From RI-92 sp040235555 (GTDB taxonomy: Bacteria; Pseudomonadota; Gammaproteobacteria; UBA6429; Thiohalophilaceae): 20,788 bases of DNA. Below the pieces are notes generated by a model that did no database searches, was not told where the DNA came from, and saw only the letters and a list, made by a program, of their open reading frames with translations. The stretch spans positions 1-20,788 of the forward strand of contig JBECKZ010000206.1 of NCBI GenBank assembly GCA_040235555.1, in the 5' to 3' direction. Positions 6,820-14,255 of the stretch are shown here, one piece after another. Position 1 is the first letter of the stretch; the number at the start of each line of letters is the position of its first letter. The position numbers and the translations under genes were made by a program.

Positions 6820-8892
6820 ATGTCACACAATAACAATGTTTGTATCTGCTTTTCTGGAAGTCAGTCTACAACAACCAACAGTATTGTAATCAGCATCGTG
6901 ATCGGGATCGGTCTGGCGATCCCGATGTGTGCCGCAGCCCAGGATGATGGAGCTTACCCCTTAGGTGAAATCGTTGTGTCCGGACCAAGCGGCGGGGCCA
7001 CGGGGATTGAGACCACGCACACGATCACTCGTCATGACATACAACGTGAGGGCGCACGTACGCTTGATGAGGCCCTGCGCTTATTACCTGGTGTCAGCGT
7101 ACGCATTGGTGGTGACGGCACACCGCGCATCGATATCCGGGGTTTACGTACGCGCGACGTAAGACTCCTGATCAATGGCGTGCCGGTCTATTCGACCTAT
7201 GATGGCCAATTCGATCCCCGTTTGATTCCTGCCGATCAGATTGCGCAGATTCATCTCGTGACCGGCGCCAGTTCCGAACTCTATGGCGATGGCGCCATCG
7301 CAGGCGTAATCGACATTATTACCCGCAAGGGACACGGACCTGCCCATGGCAGTATCAGCGCTGAAAGCGGGCACGACAACTATCGTCGTCTGGCGGGCGA
7401 TGTTTCCGGCAGCAGTGGTAATGTCTCCACCTTCGTGGCGGCCAGTCACCGTGCCCATGACAATTATTCCTTGTCCGGTGATTTTCAACCGACCACCTTG
7501 CAACCGGCCGATAAGCGTATCAACAGCGATCAGCGTTTCAACAACGTGTACGCCAATCTCCTGTATACCCCGGATACTCCGTGGCAATATGGACTCACCC
7601 TGACGCAGCTCAATGGCGAATACGGTATCCCACCCAGTACCCTGGTCGCCGCCACCGATCCCTTCGCCACCAAAGCCAAATACGAACGCATCACCGATCT
7701 GAATGGGTATAGCGCACAGGCTGTTGCCAACTATACGCCGACAGCCTCGTGGGGCATGCGCAACTGGTTATTTGTGAATGATCAGTGGCAGCAGGACAGT
7801 ATCTACGACGATGCCAACTTCAATTCTTTCCTGAATCACAACAGCGCCAGCACACGCCAGGAAACCCTGACCGCGGGTGGACATGTTCAGATCGACTGGA
7901 AAGGCAGCCATCACGATCATCTCGGGCTTGCCCTCAATGCTCGCCGCGAACGCTGGATGGAAGCCGGCTTTATCCGCGATGTATCCACCGGTGGTGGGGG
8001 CGGCGGGGGCGGAGGTGGTGGTGGTGGTGGCACCAGCTATGCCCTGCGCACGGTGAACGACAACCTCCACGTGGATGTGGCCTCGCTTTCGTTGCAATAT
8101 GACCTCAGACCCTGGCAGCATACCGGCGTGGTCGTGGGTGCGGGGCACCACCTGCAGCATCGCGCGGAAGGCGATTATAGTGCCGAAAGTTTCGTGGCTG
8201 GAATCTATCATGACGTCAATCACTCCACCCGGACACACTTGTCGGTGGCGCGTAAAATTCGGCTACCCTCGATCCGCCAACTCTACGATATCACCTCGGG
8301 CAATCCTGACCTGCAGCCGGAGCGTGCGATAAATTACGAAATCGGGATCAACGCTCGCTGGTCTCCGCAAACCTCGCTCAGTGCCACGGCTTACACGATG
8401 GTCGTGAAAAATTTTATCGAAAAAGACCAGGCAACGAACACCTTTGTTAATTTCGAGCAATATCGTTTTCGCGGACTGGAATTATCTGCCGGCACCCACT
8501 TCACCACGCACTGGCATCTGAAGGCGGCCTATGCCTATCTGTGGAGCCGCGATGAGTCAGCCGGCACGACACGCGAGGAACTGCAGTACCGACCAAGTTA
8601 TACGGTCAGCGCCGGCCTGGCCTACAGCGCTGCGCACGGCTGGTACGGCAGCCTGACTGCACTGCGTGTTGGCCATCAATATTACTATTCGCGCACAACA
8701 CCTTTACTCAAGGCGATGCTCGATCCCTATACGCGGGTCGATGCCTTGCTTGGCTATCACTTTAGCGTGCCCCTGCGTGGACTCGATACTTATCTGCGCG
8801 CGAGTAATCTGACCGACGCAAACTATGCCCAGAGTTACGGCTTCCCCCAGCCCGGACGCTCAGTCTATGCCGGGGTCCGCCTGAAATTCTAG
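6820..8892 (+). CDS. TonB-dependent outer-membrane receptor with poly-glycine insert
   Basis: A 690-aa protein with the full receptor architecture. The hydrophobic signal lies at about 21-40 with cleavage near CAAA-Q, after an unusually long N-region with no Arg or Lys. A TonB box EIVVSG (50-55) follows. The plug domain (about 65-170) includes EALRLLPGVSVR, IDIRGLRTRDVRLLINGVPV, LYGDGAIAGVIDIIT. A beta barrel ends in the usual aromatic C-terminus (GVRLKF). It imports a scarce ligand across the outer membrane using TonB energy; plug and barrel resemble the siderophore/cobalamin receptors, but the ligand cannot be read from sequence. Residues 391-404 are fourteen consecutive glycines, probably in an extracellular loop. 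The ribosome site AGGA is eight bases before the ATG. It lies 92 bases after the S-component-like gene and 25 before the tonB-like gene. Confidence 0.95.
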   Translation: MSHNNNVCICFSGSQSTTTNSIVISIVIGIGLAIPMCAAAQDDGAYPLGEIVVSGPSGGATGIETTHTITRHDIQREGARTLDEALRLLPGVSVRIGGDGTPRIDIRGLRTRDVRLLINGVPVYSTYDGQFDPRLIPADQIAQIHLVTGASSELYGDGAIAGVIDIITRKGHGPAHGSISAESGHDNYRRLAGDVSGSSGNVSTFVAASHRAHDNYSLSGDFQPTTLQPADKRINSDQRFNNVYANLLYTPDTPWQYGLTLTQLNGEYGIPPSTLVAATDPFATKAKYERITDLNGYSAQAVANYTPTASWGMRNWLFVNDQWQQDSIYDDANFNSFLNHNSASTRQETLTAGGHVQIDWKGSHHDHLGLALNARRERWMEAGFIRDVSTGGGGGGGGGGGGGGTSYALRTVNDNLHVDVASLSLQYDLRPWQHTGVVVGAGHHLQHRAEGDYSAESFVAGIYHDVNHSTRTHLSVARKIRLPSIRQLYDITSGNPDLQPERAINYEIGINARWSPQTSLSATAYTMVVKNFIEKDQATNTFVNFEQYRFRGLELSAGTHFTTHWHLKAAYAYLWSRDESAGTTREELQYRPSYTVSAGLAYSAAHGWYGSLTALRVGHQYYYSRTTPLLKAMLDPYTRVDALLGYHFSVPLRGLDTYLRASNLTDANYAQSYGFPQPGRSVYAGVRLKF
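7990..8031 (+). repeat. run of 14 glycine codons in the receptor
   Basis: The codons are mixed (GGT, GGG, GGC, GGA), with five GGT in a row near the end, so the run is not a simple mononucleotide slip. It keeps frame, and the barrel sequence resumes directly with TSYALRTVND. Confidence 0.9.
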
Positions 8893-8917
8893 TCATGTCA
8901 CTTAATGGACCGGTCTG

Positions 8918-9670
8918 ATGAATACGACGCACATCTATCCGCAGCTGCTATTCAGATCCTGCAGCGTATCGTGGTTCACCCGTGCGTCCCGCCTGCCTGG
9001 CTTCCTCACGATCTCGCTCATGCTGCATGGCCTGCTATTCGCGATGATCCCGGGACTGGAGTTGTCTACTGCGACGGGACAGCAAGCGATGCACCAACCA
9101 ATCTACCTGACCCTGAATACTGCAGTGGCGAACAATCGCATGCCACCCAAACCACTCACCGCACAACCCCCCAGCGCCGTTACCCACCCAACAAGGCATG
9201 ACTTGTTCACACCCTCTCGCCATGCGAAAAAAGTTCAGACTGGAACCCGTTTGTTATTGCATTCGAAATCGAAAAGCACATCCCACCACACAACACCAAC
9301 TCGCAAGCTACGCACGACGCAACTTGCAGTCGCGGCACCCTCGCCTTCTCTGAGACAAAGTATCCCCAAACCTTCGCCCAATCCCGCAGCCGTCGCGGCA
9401 CTACTTCGTCGCGCCCTGCAACAACACTTTCACTATCCGGTTATCGCGTTACAAAACAGCTGGGAAGGCAAAGTCGTGTTAGGAGTAAGCGTGACAGCCG
9501 ACGGAGAGGTTAGTACTGCACAGGTCCTGAAAGAATCCGGGTTTCGTATTCTGGATCGCGCCGCCCTACATGCTGTGAATGACATCGGTCGATTACCCAC
9601 AGCGTCGCCCTTGCTGGCTGGTCAGACATTGACTTTTCGCGTGCCGGTTGCCTATCGCTTACGACACTGA
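8918..9670 (+). CDS. TonB-family energy transducer
   Basis: A 250-aa protein with TonB layout: a single membrane helix (about 26-47, including ISLMLHGLLFAM with the family's helix His), a Pro/Lys/His/Thr-rich periplasmic linker (about 70-155), and a C-terminal TonB domain (about 158-248). The domain shows HYPVIALQNSWEGKVVLGVSV, ADGEV, ILDRAALHAV and VPVAYRL. It would pass proton-motive energy from ExbB/ExbD to the TonB box of an outer-membrane receptor. No exbB or exbD is in the window, so it probably uses those encoded elsewhere. It starts 25 bases after the receptor stop, with only a weak ribosome site, and is presumably dedicated to that receptor. Confidence 0.92.
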   Translation: MNTTHIYPQLLFRSCSVSWFTRASRLPGFLTISLMLHGLLFAMIPGLELSTATGQQAMHQPIYLTLNTAVANNRMPPKPLTAQPPSAVTHPTRHDLFTPSRHAKKVQTGTRLLLHSKSKSTSHHTTPTRKLRTTQLAVAAPSPSLRQSIPKPSPNPAAVAALLRRALQQHFHYPVIALQNSWEGKVVLGVSVTADGEVSTAQVLKESGFRILDRAALHAVNDIGRLPTASPLLAGQTLTFRVPVAYRLRH

Positions 9671-9678
9671 TGTTGGTA

Positions 9679-9721
9679 CCGCGTAGGCCTGAGAAAATCC
9701 CGCACACCGGCACTTACGCGG
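9679..9721. repeat. inverted repeat between convergent genes
   Basis: CCGCGTA (9679-9685) and TACGCGG (9715-9721) are perfect inverted arms around a 29-base loop. They lie in the 69-bp gap between the tonB-like gene (rightward) and the DedA/PAP2 gene (leftward). There is no good T-run, so termination is only a possibility. Confidence 0.3.
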
Positions 9722-9739
9722 AATTTACCTGATTGTGAA

Positions 9740-11776
9740 TCATGGGTGTTTGACATTCAGTAATATGATATTGCCATTCCAGTGAGAATTCGTTTCGCCT
9801 GTTCCATGCGAACATTGCACTGTAGACCATGTCTGGTCATGCAGATTCAACTCCAATTTCGCCTGGGCCTGATTGAAGTCATGGCTGAGCCGAGGGAAAC
9901 GAATAAGCGGTAGTTGCATGAGATATTGTGATGCAACAGTCCCATGCCACACCGGCATATCACTGTCCTTTAATCGTAGTGTCGTTGGCCAGAGTCGCAA
10001 AATTAACTGTTTATTTGCATCGCCTTTTTGCGCATATCGATGGATGAGCACTAAAGATTCAGCCCGGCCATCGTGCAATTGTGGCAGGACCGGAAGCTGG
10101 CTTAATGCAGGTTTTGGTAGCAGCCAGGATAAGGCAGTATGCAGATTCAGCTTCGGTGGTTGTTCCCAACCGTGTGAAAGCAGAATTTGTCGAATCGATT
10201 TCAAATCACCAGCCCATTGCACGTTCAATGGCTGTTCTTTCTCACCATGCAAATCCACCCGCCATATCGCTATCGCCGTGCAGGCTTTTGTCTGCCAATC
10301 CGTTTCAGAGATTTGTGTCACAGGATGACGAATAGCATAGCGTTCAATATCGTTGCCTAATTGCCTGGATATATGCCAGCTGGCAGCACTGACCAGAACG
10401 CATATCGCCAATACAAGTAAACCGTAACTGTGACCATGTGTCGGCTGGTGTCGTTGTCGTGCAATCGAGATTAGCGCAACCCCCGTGGTCCCCAGGGCCA
10501 GGCCCGCCGTGACGTCAGCCAGCCAATGCGCTCCCAGATACAGACGGGAAAACGCAATGGCAATAATCAACAGTATGGCGCTCGCATAGACGACCCAACG
10601 CCAACGCGACCCCATTGACGATGCAGTGTAAACCGCCAGTAGTCCATAAATCACGGTACTCATGGTGGCATGGCCGCTTGGAAAACTGTAAAAATCCGCC
10701 CCGGAATACAGCGATACCGGTCGCGGGATCTTGAGCATCAGTTTAATGATCATGACCGCAACGAGTCCGTAGCCCAGCGCACCGGACCAGTAAAACAGAT
10801 CACGCCATGAACGTCGCCAGAACAAGTAAAGCAGGACAGACACAGCAAGCGGTAAGGTTACGGCTGCATCACCGAGTTCCGTGATACCGATCATAATCAC
10901 ATCACCCAACGGCGTTCGTAACTGTTGTAAAAAATGAAAAATCGCCTGGCCTGCATACACCAAGGGGTCTTGGTCAAGGACATCTTCTAATACCCCGAGG
11001 AATAACCACGTCGAGGCAATGAGCATCCCTAACCAGATGATGAGCGCTCCCGCTGGCGGGCGTGCCGGGTCGAACAGATCGGTAATCAGCCATCGCAATC
11101 GGGGATAAGCAATCAGCCACTTCGCATTCGGGACGTGACTGACCCAGGCGACCACGCGGGGCCGTAATTTTCGGTAACTGAAGTGTACAAACCAGATAAT
11201 CATCCAGGCGGTGACCGCGAAGATTGCAAGGACGAGTGACAAGCGCGTGGCCACCTGACTGGCGATGACAAGAGAGGCTCCGACCGCCATTCCAACCAGG
11301 AGATGTGTGGGCGCCCAGGCTAGAGCGGAAATGACATTATTCAGATAAAACCGCAGCGGTGACATACCGAGCATGCCGGCAATGACCGGGATAATTGGCC
11401 GCACTGGCCCAACGAAACGGGCTAACACAATGCTCTTGCCGCCATGGCGCCGGAAGAACTCGGTGCCCCGTGTGAGCCATTGGGAATGACGGCGTAGTAT
11501 TCTGGACCCGCTTAGCTTTTCTCGATAGTGATGACCAAGCCAGTAACTGATGCCATCCCCTAATACAGCGCCACCTACCGCCCATGCAAAAATACTCCAG
11601 AAATCCACCAGACCAGCACCCACCAGCACGCCAGCCGCGACCATCAGGGCCGCACCAGGCACCAGTAAACCAACAAACGCCAGGGCTTCGCTACATGCAA
11701 TCACACCTACTATGAAACCAGTAAGATGTGGATGCGCGCTTACCCATTGCATCAAGTAGCCGATCAAACTGTCCAT
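9740..11776 (-). CDS. DedA / PAP2 phosphatase / LssY-C fusion membrane protein
   Basis: A 678-aa polytopic protein with three modules. Residues about 1-200 are a DedA (SNARE-associated) domain with FVGLLVPG and ARFVGPVRPIIPVIAG. Residues about 245-435 are a PAP2-type lipid phosphatase with all three catalytic blocks: K345 to RP352-353, PSGH at 366-369, and SRLYLGAHWLAD at 410-421 (nucleophile His417). Residues about 485-678 match the soluble LssY C-terminal domain, placed after a last membrane helix (about 452-467). DedA proteins act as undecaprenyl-phosphate or phosphatidylethanolamine flippases and PAP2 proteins dephosphorylate lipid pyrophosphates. The fusion probably recycles or remodels a lipid carrier or phospholipid at the outer face of the inner membrane. 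It has its own promoter at 11809-11837 and no operon partner. Confidence 0.93.
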   Translation of the reverse strand: MDSLIGYLMQWVSAHPHLTGFIVGVIACSEALAFVGLLVPGAALMVAAGVLVGAGLVDFWSIFAWAVGGAVLGDGISYWLGHHYREKLSGSRILRRHSQWLTRGTEFFRRHGGKSIVLARFVGPVRPIIPVIAGMLGMSPLRFYLNNVISALAWAPTHLLVGMAVGASLVIASQVATRLSLVLAIFAVTAWMIIWFVHFSYRKLRPRVVAWVSHVPNAKWLIAYPRLRWLITDLFDPARPPAGALIIWLGMLIASTWLFLGVLEDVLDQDPLVYAGQAIFHFLQQLRTPLGDVIMIGITELGDAAVTLPLAVSVLLYLFWRRSWRDLFYWSGALGYGLVAVMIIKLMLKIPRPVSLYSGADFYSFPSGHATMSTVIYGLLAVYTASSMGSRWRWVVYASAILLIIAIAFSRLYLGAHWLADVTAGLALGTTGVALISIARQRHQPTHGHSYGLLVLAICVLVSAASWHISRQLGNDIERYAIRHPVTQISETDWQTKACTAIAIWRVDLHGEKEQPLNVQWAGDLKSIRQILLSHGWEQPPKLNLHTALSWLLPKPALSQLPVLPQLHDGRAESLVLIHRYAQKGDANKQLILRLWPTTLRLKDSDMPVWHGTVASQYLMQLPLIRFPRLSHDFNQAQAKLELNLHDQTWSTVQCSHGTGETNSHWNGNIILLNVKHP

Positions 11777-11997
11777 TTTGCCCGTTCTTTTGAAAACTTG
11801 TTATTCTTATTAAAATAGTTTTTTTGGATCCATGCAAAGATAAATCATTTTATATGCTTTTCCGCTAAATCTGCATTGGGTAGACAGGCACTATTTCTGC
11901 CTTGACAAGCGTTGGTTTGCTCGCCCAAAAATCCGTTCGAAGCTATGGCCGTAAATGCCCTTCTCCTTTATCTGATTTACGATGAAGTGTTAGCGCC
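11777..11997. other. intergenic region upstream of DedA/PAP2 gene
   Basis: With the adjoining terminator and the 3' leader of the YccA-like gene this is a 326-bp stretch without a gene. It holds the promoter at 11809-11837 and a short dyad AGGCA (11886-11890) / TGCCT (11898-11902). I see no ORF or RNA gene in it. Confidence 0.6.
11809..11837 (-). promoter_or_regulatory. sigma-70-type promoter for the DedA/PAP2 gene
   Basis: Read leftward: -35 TTGCAT (11837-11832), a 17-base spacer, and -10 TTTAAT (11814-11809). This would start RNA roughly 25 bases before the ATG at 11776. It lies downstream of the terminator of the previous leftward gene. Confidence 0.55.
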
Positions 11998-12030
11998 AAA
12001 AAAAACTCGAGGCTGTTTCGAGCCTCGAGT
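11998..12030 (-). terminator. rho-independent terminator after the YccA-like gene
   Basis: Read leftward, a 10-bp perfect stem (12030-12021 with 12014-12005, core CTCGAGGCT/AGCCTCGAG) has a 6-base loop and is followed by eight T (12005-11998). The last stem A:T pair overlaps the run. It ends the 13173-12103 operon. Confidence 0.93.
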
Positions 12031-12102
12031 ACAAGAAGGGCGACAATCATCACAATACGCCCCAGGGAGATAGATAACTAAAACATGTCCTTACCGGCCG
12101 GG

Positions 12103-12774
12103 TTATTCCTCACTGCTCATAAATCCCAACAGATGCAACAGACTGGTAAATAAATTGAATATCGCGACATACAAAGTAACGGTTGCCATGATGTAATTGG
12201 TCTCGCCGCCGTGGATGATATTGCTGGTTTCATACAGGATCAGCCCCGCCATCAGTAACACGAACATGGCGGACACGGCCAAAGACAGGCCAGGCATCTC
12301 GAAAAACATTGCGCCCAGTCCGGCAAGAAAACCCACAATGATGCCAACAGTCAAAAACGCGCCGATGAAACTGAAATCTTTCTTGGTCGTCAGCGCATAA
12401 CCCGAAAGGCCGAGGAACAACACACCGGTTGCCAGGAACGCGGTCATGACGACCTGGCCGCCGTTGGGCAAACTCAGATAAGCGCTAAGGATGGGACCGA
12501 GGGTGTATCCCATGAAGCCAGTGAGCGCAAACACGAATGCCAGTCCCAGACCGCTGTTGCGAAACTTGGTCGTCGCAAACAACAGCCCAAAGTAACCGAC
12601 CAGCGTAATCACTACCCCGGGATGTGGCAGCTTGAGAGCCATGGTGATACCCGCGGTCAGCGCACTGAACAGCAAGGTCATGGATAACAGGGCATACGTA
12701 TTGCGTAACACCTTGTTGCTTTCCAGCACACTCGCCGGCGCGGTGGCCACCTGTGTCATTGATTTGATATTCAT
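12103..12774 (-). CDS. Bax inhibitor-1 / YccA family membrane protein
   Basis: A 223-aa protein with seven hydrophobic segments and the family layout. A short polar N-terminus ends VLRNTYALLSMTLLFSALTAGI, and later segments include FMGYTLGPILSAYL, FSFIGAFLTVGIIVGFLAGL, and YETSNIIHGGETNYIMATVTLYVAIFNLFTSLLHLLG. Family knowledge: YccA in Escherichia coli binds and modulates the membrane protease FtsH, and BI-1 relatives are pH-sensitive calcium leak channels. The Asp usual in the TM6-7 region (YDTS) is here Glu (LYETSNI). The ATG at 12774 has AGGAGA eight bases upstream. It lies 33 bases after the hibernation-factor gene on the same strand and is followed by a strong terminator, so the two form a two-gene stress-type operon. 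Confidence 0.93.
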   Translation of the reverse strand: MNIKSMTQVATAPASVLESNKVLRNTYALLSMTLLFSALTAGITMALKLPHPGVVITLVGYFGLLFATTKFRNSGLGLAFVFALTGFMGYTLGPILSAYLSLPNGGQVVMTAFLATGVLFLGLSGYALTTKKDFSFIGAFLTVGIIVGFLAGLGAMFFEMPGLSLAVSAMFVLLMAGLILYETSNIIHGGETNYIMATVTLYVAIFNLFTSLLHLLGFMSSEE

Positions 12775-12807
12775 CGAGATCTCTCCTTTGTCATCTTCGT
12801 CTTTACG

Positions 12808-13173
12808 TTACTGGCTACCCAGTAAAACGAGCCGTCTGGCTTTGTGCGGGACAAACAGTTTCCGCTTTTTGAAAAACTGTCGCTTCAGGCAGCGATTGAC
12901 CGTACGCCCAGCGCGATGAATGGCGCGCTCGATCGCGACATATAAATCCCTTTCGGTCTCGTCGACAACAATATCCTGTAAGCGTGGTAAGCTGATCTGG
13001 ATCTGACAGCGTTTATCAACGCGGTCACGCGAACCCCTGACTTCGGACAAGCGCACGGCAATGCGGCGGATTTGTTCGTAGCGGCTGCTTAACGCGAAAT
13101 TGATGTTTCGCTCGACATAATCGACCAGGGCTTCGGTCAGTGGAAAATCACGTGCCTGTATTTGAATCTGCAT
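12808..13173 (-). CDS. ribosome hibernation-promoting factor, HPF/RaiA family
   Basis: A 121-aa protein with the HPF/YfiA (sigma-54 modulation) fold pattern: MQIQIQARDFPLTEALVDYVERNINFAL, a variable strand region (IRRIAVRLSEV), CQIQISLPRLQDIVVDETERDLYVAIERAIHRAGRTVNRCL, and a strongly basic tail (KRQFFKKRKLF). Family members bind the 30S subunit at the mRNA/tRNA channel and silence ribosomes in stress or stationary phase. This is a short form without the dimerising C-terminal domain of long HPF, though its basic tail is longer than in Escherichia coli HPF. The start at 13173 has AGGAG seven bases upstream; an upstream in-frame start at 13230 would add residues not typical of the family. It is first in an operon with the YccA-like gene and divergent from nhaR. 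Confidence 0.88.
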   Translation of the reverse strand: MQIQIQARDFPLTEALVDYVERNINFALSSRYEQIRRIAVRLSEVRGSRDRVDKRCQIQISLPRLQDIVVDETERDLYVAIERAIHRAGRTVNRCLKRQFFKKRKLFVPHKARRLVLLGSQ

Positions 13174-13233
13174 GATCGTTCTCCTCATAGGTTTTCCGAT
13201 GCTGCCGAGAACTAACATAAGGGCATTCAACCA

Positions 13234-13263
13234 TTTACAAAAGTCGAATATTTTTGATATATA
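13234..13263 (+). promoter_or_regulatory. candidate promoter of nhaR
   Basis: -35 TTTACA (13234-13239), an 18-base spacer, and -10 TATATA (13258-13263). RNA would start inside or next to the palindrome at 13265-13284, a natural place for negative autoregulation. Confidence 0.4.
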
Positions 13264-13264
13264 C

Positions 13265-13284
13265 TTCGAATAATTCGAATTATT
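13265..13284. promoter_or_regulatory. palindromic operator candidate before nhaR
   Basis: AATAATTCGAATTATT (13269-13284) is a perfect 16-bp palindrome. It overlaps TTCGAATAATTCGAA (13265-13279), so TTCGAA occurs twice 9 bases apart. A further half-like TCGAATA lies at 13244-13250. The site ends eight bases before the nhaR ATG and lies in the 119-bp divergent gap shared with the hibernation-factor operon. LysR-type regulators usually bind such dyads and control themselves. Confidence 0.5.
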
Positions 13285-13292
13285 AGGCAGGC

Positions 13293-14183
13293 ATGATCAA
13301 CTACAAACATTTGCACTATTTCTGGATGGTGGCGAAAGAAGGCGGGATTATGCGCGCCAGCGAGCGCCTGCACCTGACCCCGCAGACCATCAGTGGCCAG
13401 ATCAGCATGTTGGAAGATCAGCTGGGGGAACCGCTGTTTAATAAAGTGGGACGCCAGTTGGAGCTGACCGAAACCGGGCGGCTGGTACTCAGCTACGCGG
13501 AGGACATTTTTGCCCTGGGTGGCGAGCTCGAAGCGGTATTGCGCAACCTGCCCCCCGAACGGCCCATGGTGTTCCGGGTGGGAGTCGCGGATGTCGTCCC
13601 TAAAACCATCACCGCCCGCTTACTGGCGCCGGCGCTGGAATTGAATGCACAAGTGCGCCTGATCTGTAAGGAAAACGATCTCGATAGCTTACTCGGTGAA
13701 CTGGCCTTACATCGCCTGGACCTGGTGATCGCGGATGCCCCCATCCCGGCCCGGTTGAACGTGACCGGCTATAACCATAACCTGGGCAATTCGGGCATCA
13801 GCTTTCTGGCCACGCAGGCCCTGGCCAAACCCTTGCGCAAAAAGTTTCCCCAGAGTCTGCATGGCGCGCCCCTGTTGATCCCCAGTGATATCAACCTGCT
13901 GCAGTCCGCCCTATTGAAATGGCTGGAGGAGTTACACATCCAGCCACGCATCGTGGGCGAATTCGATGACAGCGCCTTGATGAGAGCCTTTGGCCAGGCA
14001 GGCATGGGGGTTTTCATTGCACCCACGGTCATCGCCAAGGAAATTGCGCGCCAGATTGGCGGTGCCATTATCGGCAGCACGGAGGCCGTACGCGAAACCT
14101 ATTATGCGATTTCCACAGAACGACGCATTTCCCATCCAGCAGTTGCCGCCATCACGCAGACCGCACGTGACTGGTTGGTCTGA
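13293..14183 (+). CDS. nhaR: LysR-type transcriptional regulator NhaR
   Basis: A 296-aa LysR-family protein with a very NhaR-like N-terminal helix-turn-helix: NYKHLHYFWMVAKEGGIMRA, SERLHLTPQTISGQISMLED, and LFNKVGRQLELTETGRLVLSYA (to about 70). A substrate-sensing domain covers about 90-296. In enterobacteria NhaR is activated by Na+ and turns on the Na+/H+ antiporter gene nhaA; in Escherichia coli it also affects other stress genes. No antiporter gene is in the window. The neighbours are a divergent ribosome-hibernation/YccA operon, which may be part of its regulon here (inference). The ATG at 13293 is preceded by AGGCAGGC. Full length, with no damage seen. Confidence 0.9.
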   Translation: MINYKHLHYFWMVAKEGGIMRASERLHLTPQTISGQISMLEDQLGEPLFNKVGRQLELTETGRLVLSYAEDIFALGGELEAVLRNLPPERPMVFRVGVADVVPKTITARLLAPALELNAQVRLICKENDLDSLLGELALHRLDLVIADAPIPARLNVTGYNHNLGNSGISFLATQALAKPLRKKFPQSLHGAPLLIPSDINLLQSALLKWLEELHIQPRIVGEFDDSALMRAFGQAGMGVFIAPTVIAKEIARQIGGAIIGSTEAVRETYYAISTERRISHPAVAAITQTARDWLV

Positions 14184-14255
14184 ATCGTTGCCGCAAGTCA
14201 GGTCTGAACCGATAAGCTGAATCAGAAGAAAATGCAATGCACACCTAGCGTTGAC

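Noticed and set aside
7990..8031. Poly-glycine run as an assembly or homopolymer error
   Set aside because: Codons are mixed and the reading frame continues correctly into barrel sequence, so a simple base-call error is unlikely.
7144..8238. Leftward frames inside the TonB-dependent receptor
   Set aside because: Antisense shadows of a clear receptor gene; no independent start signals.
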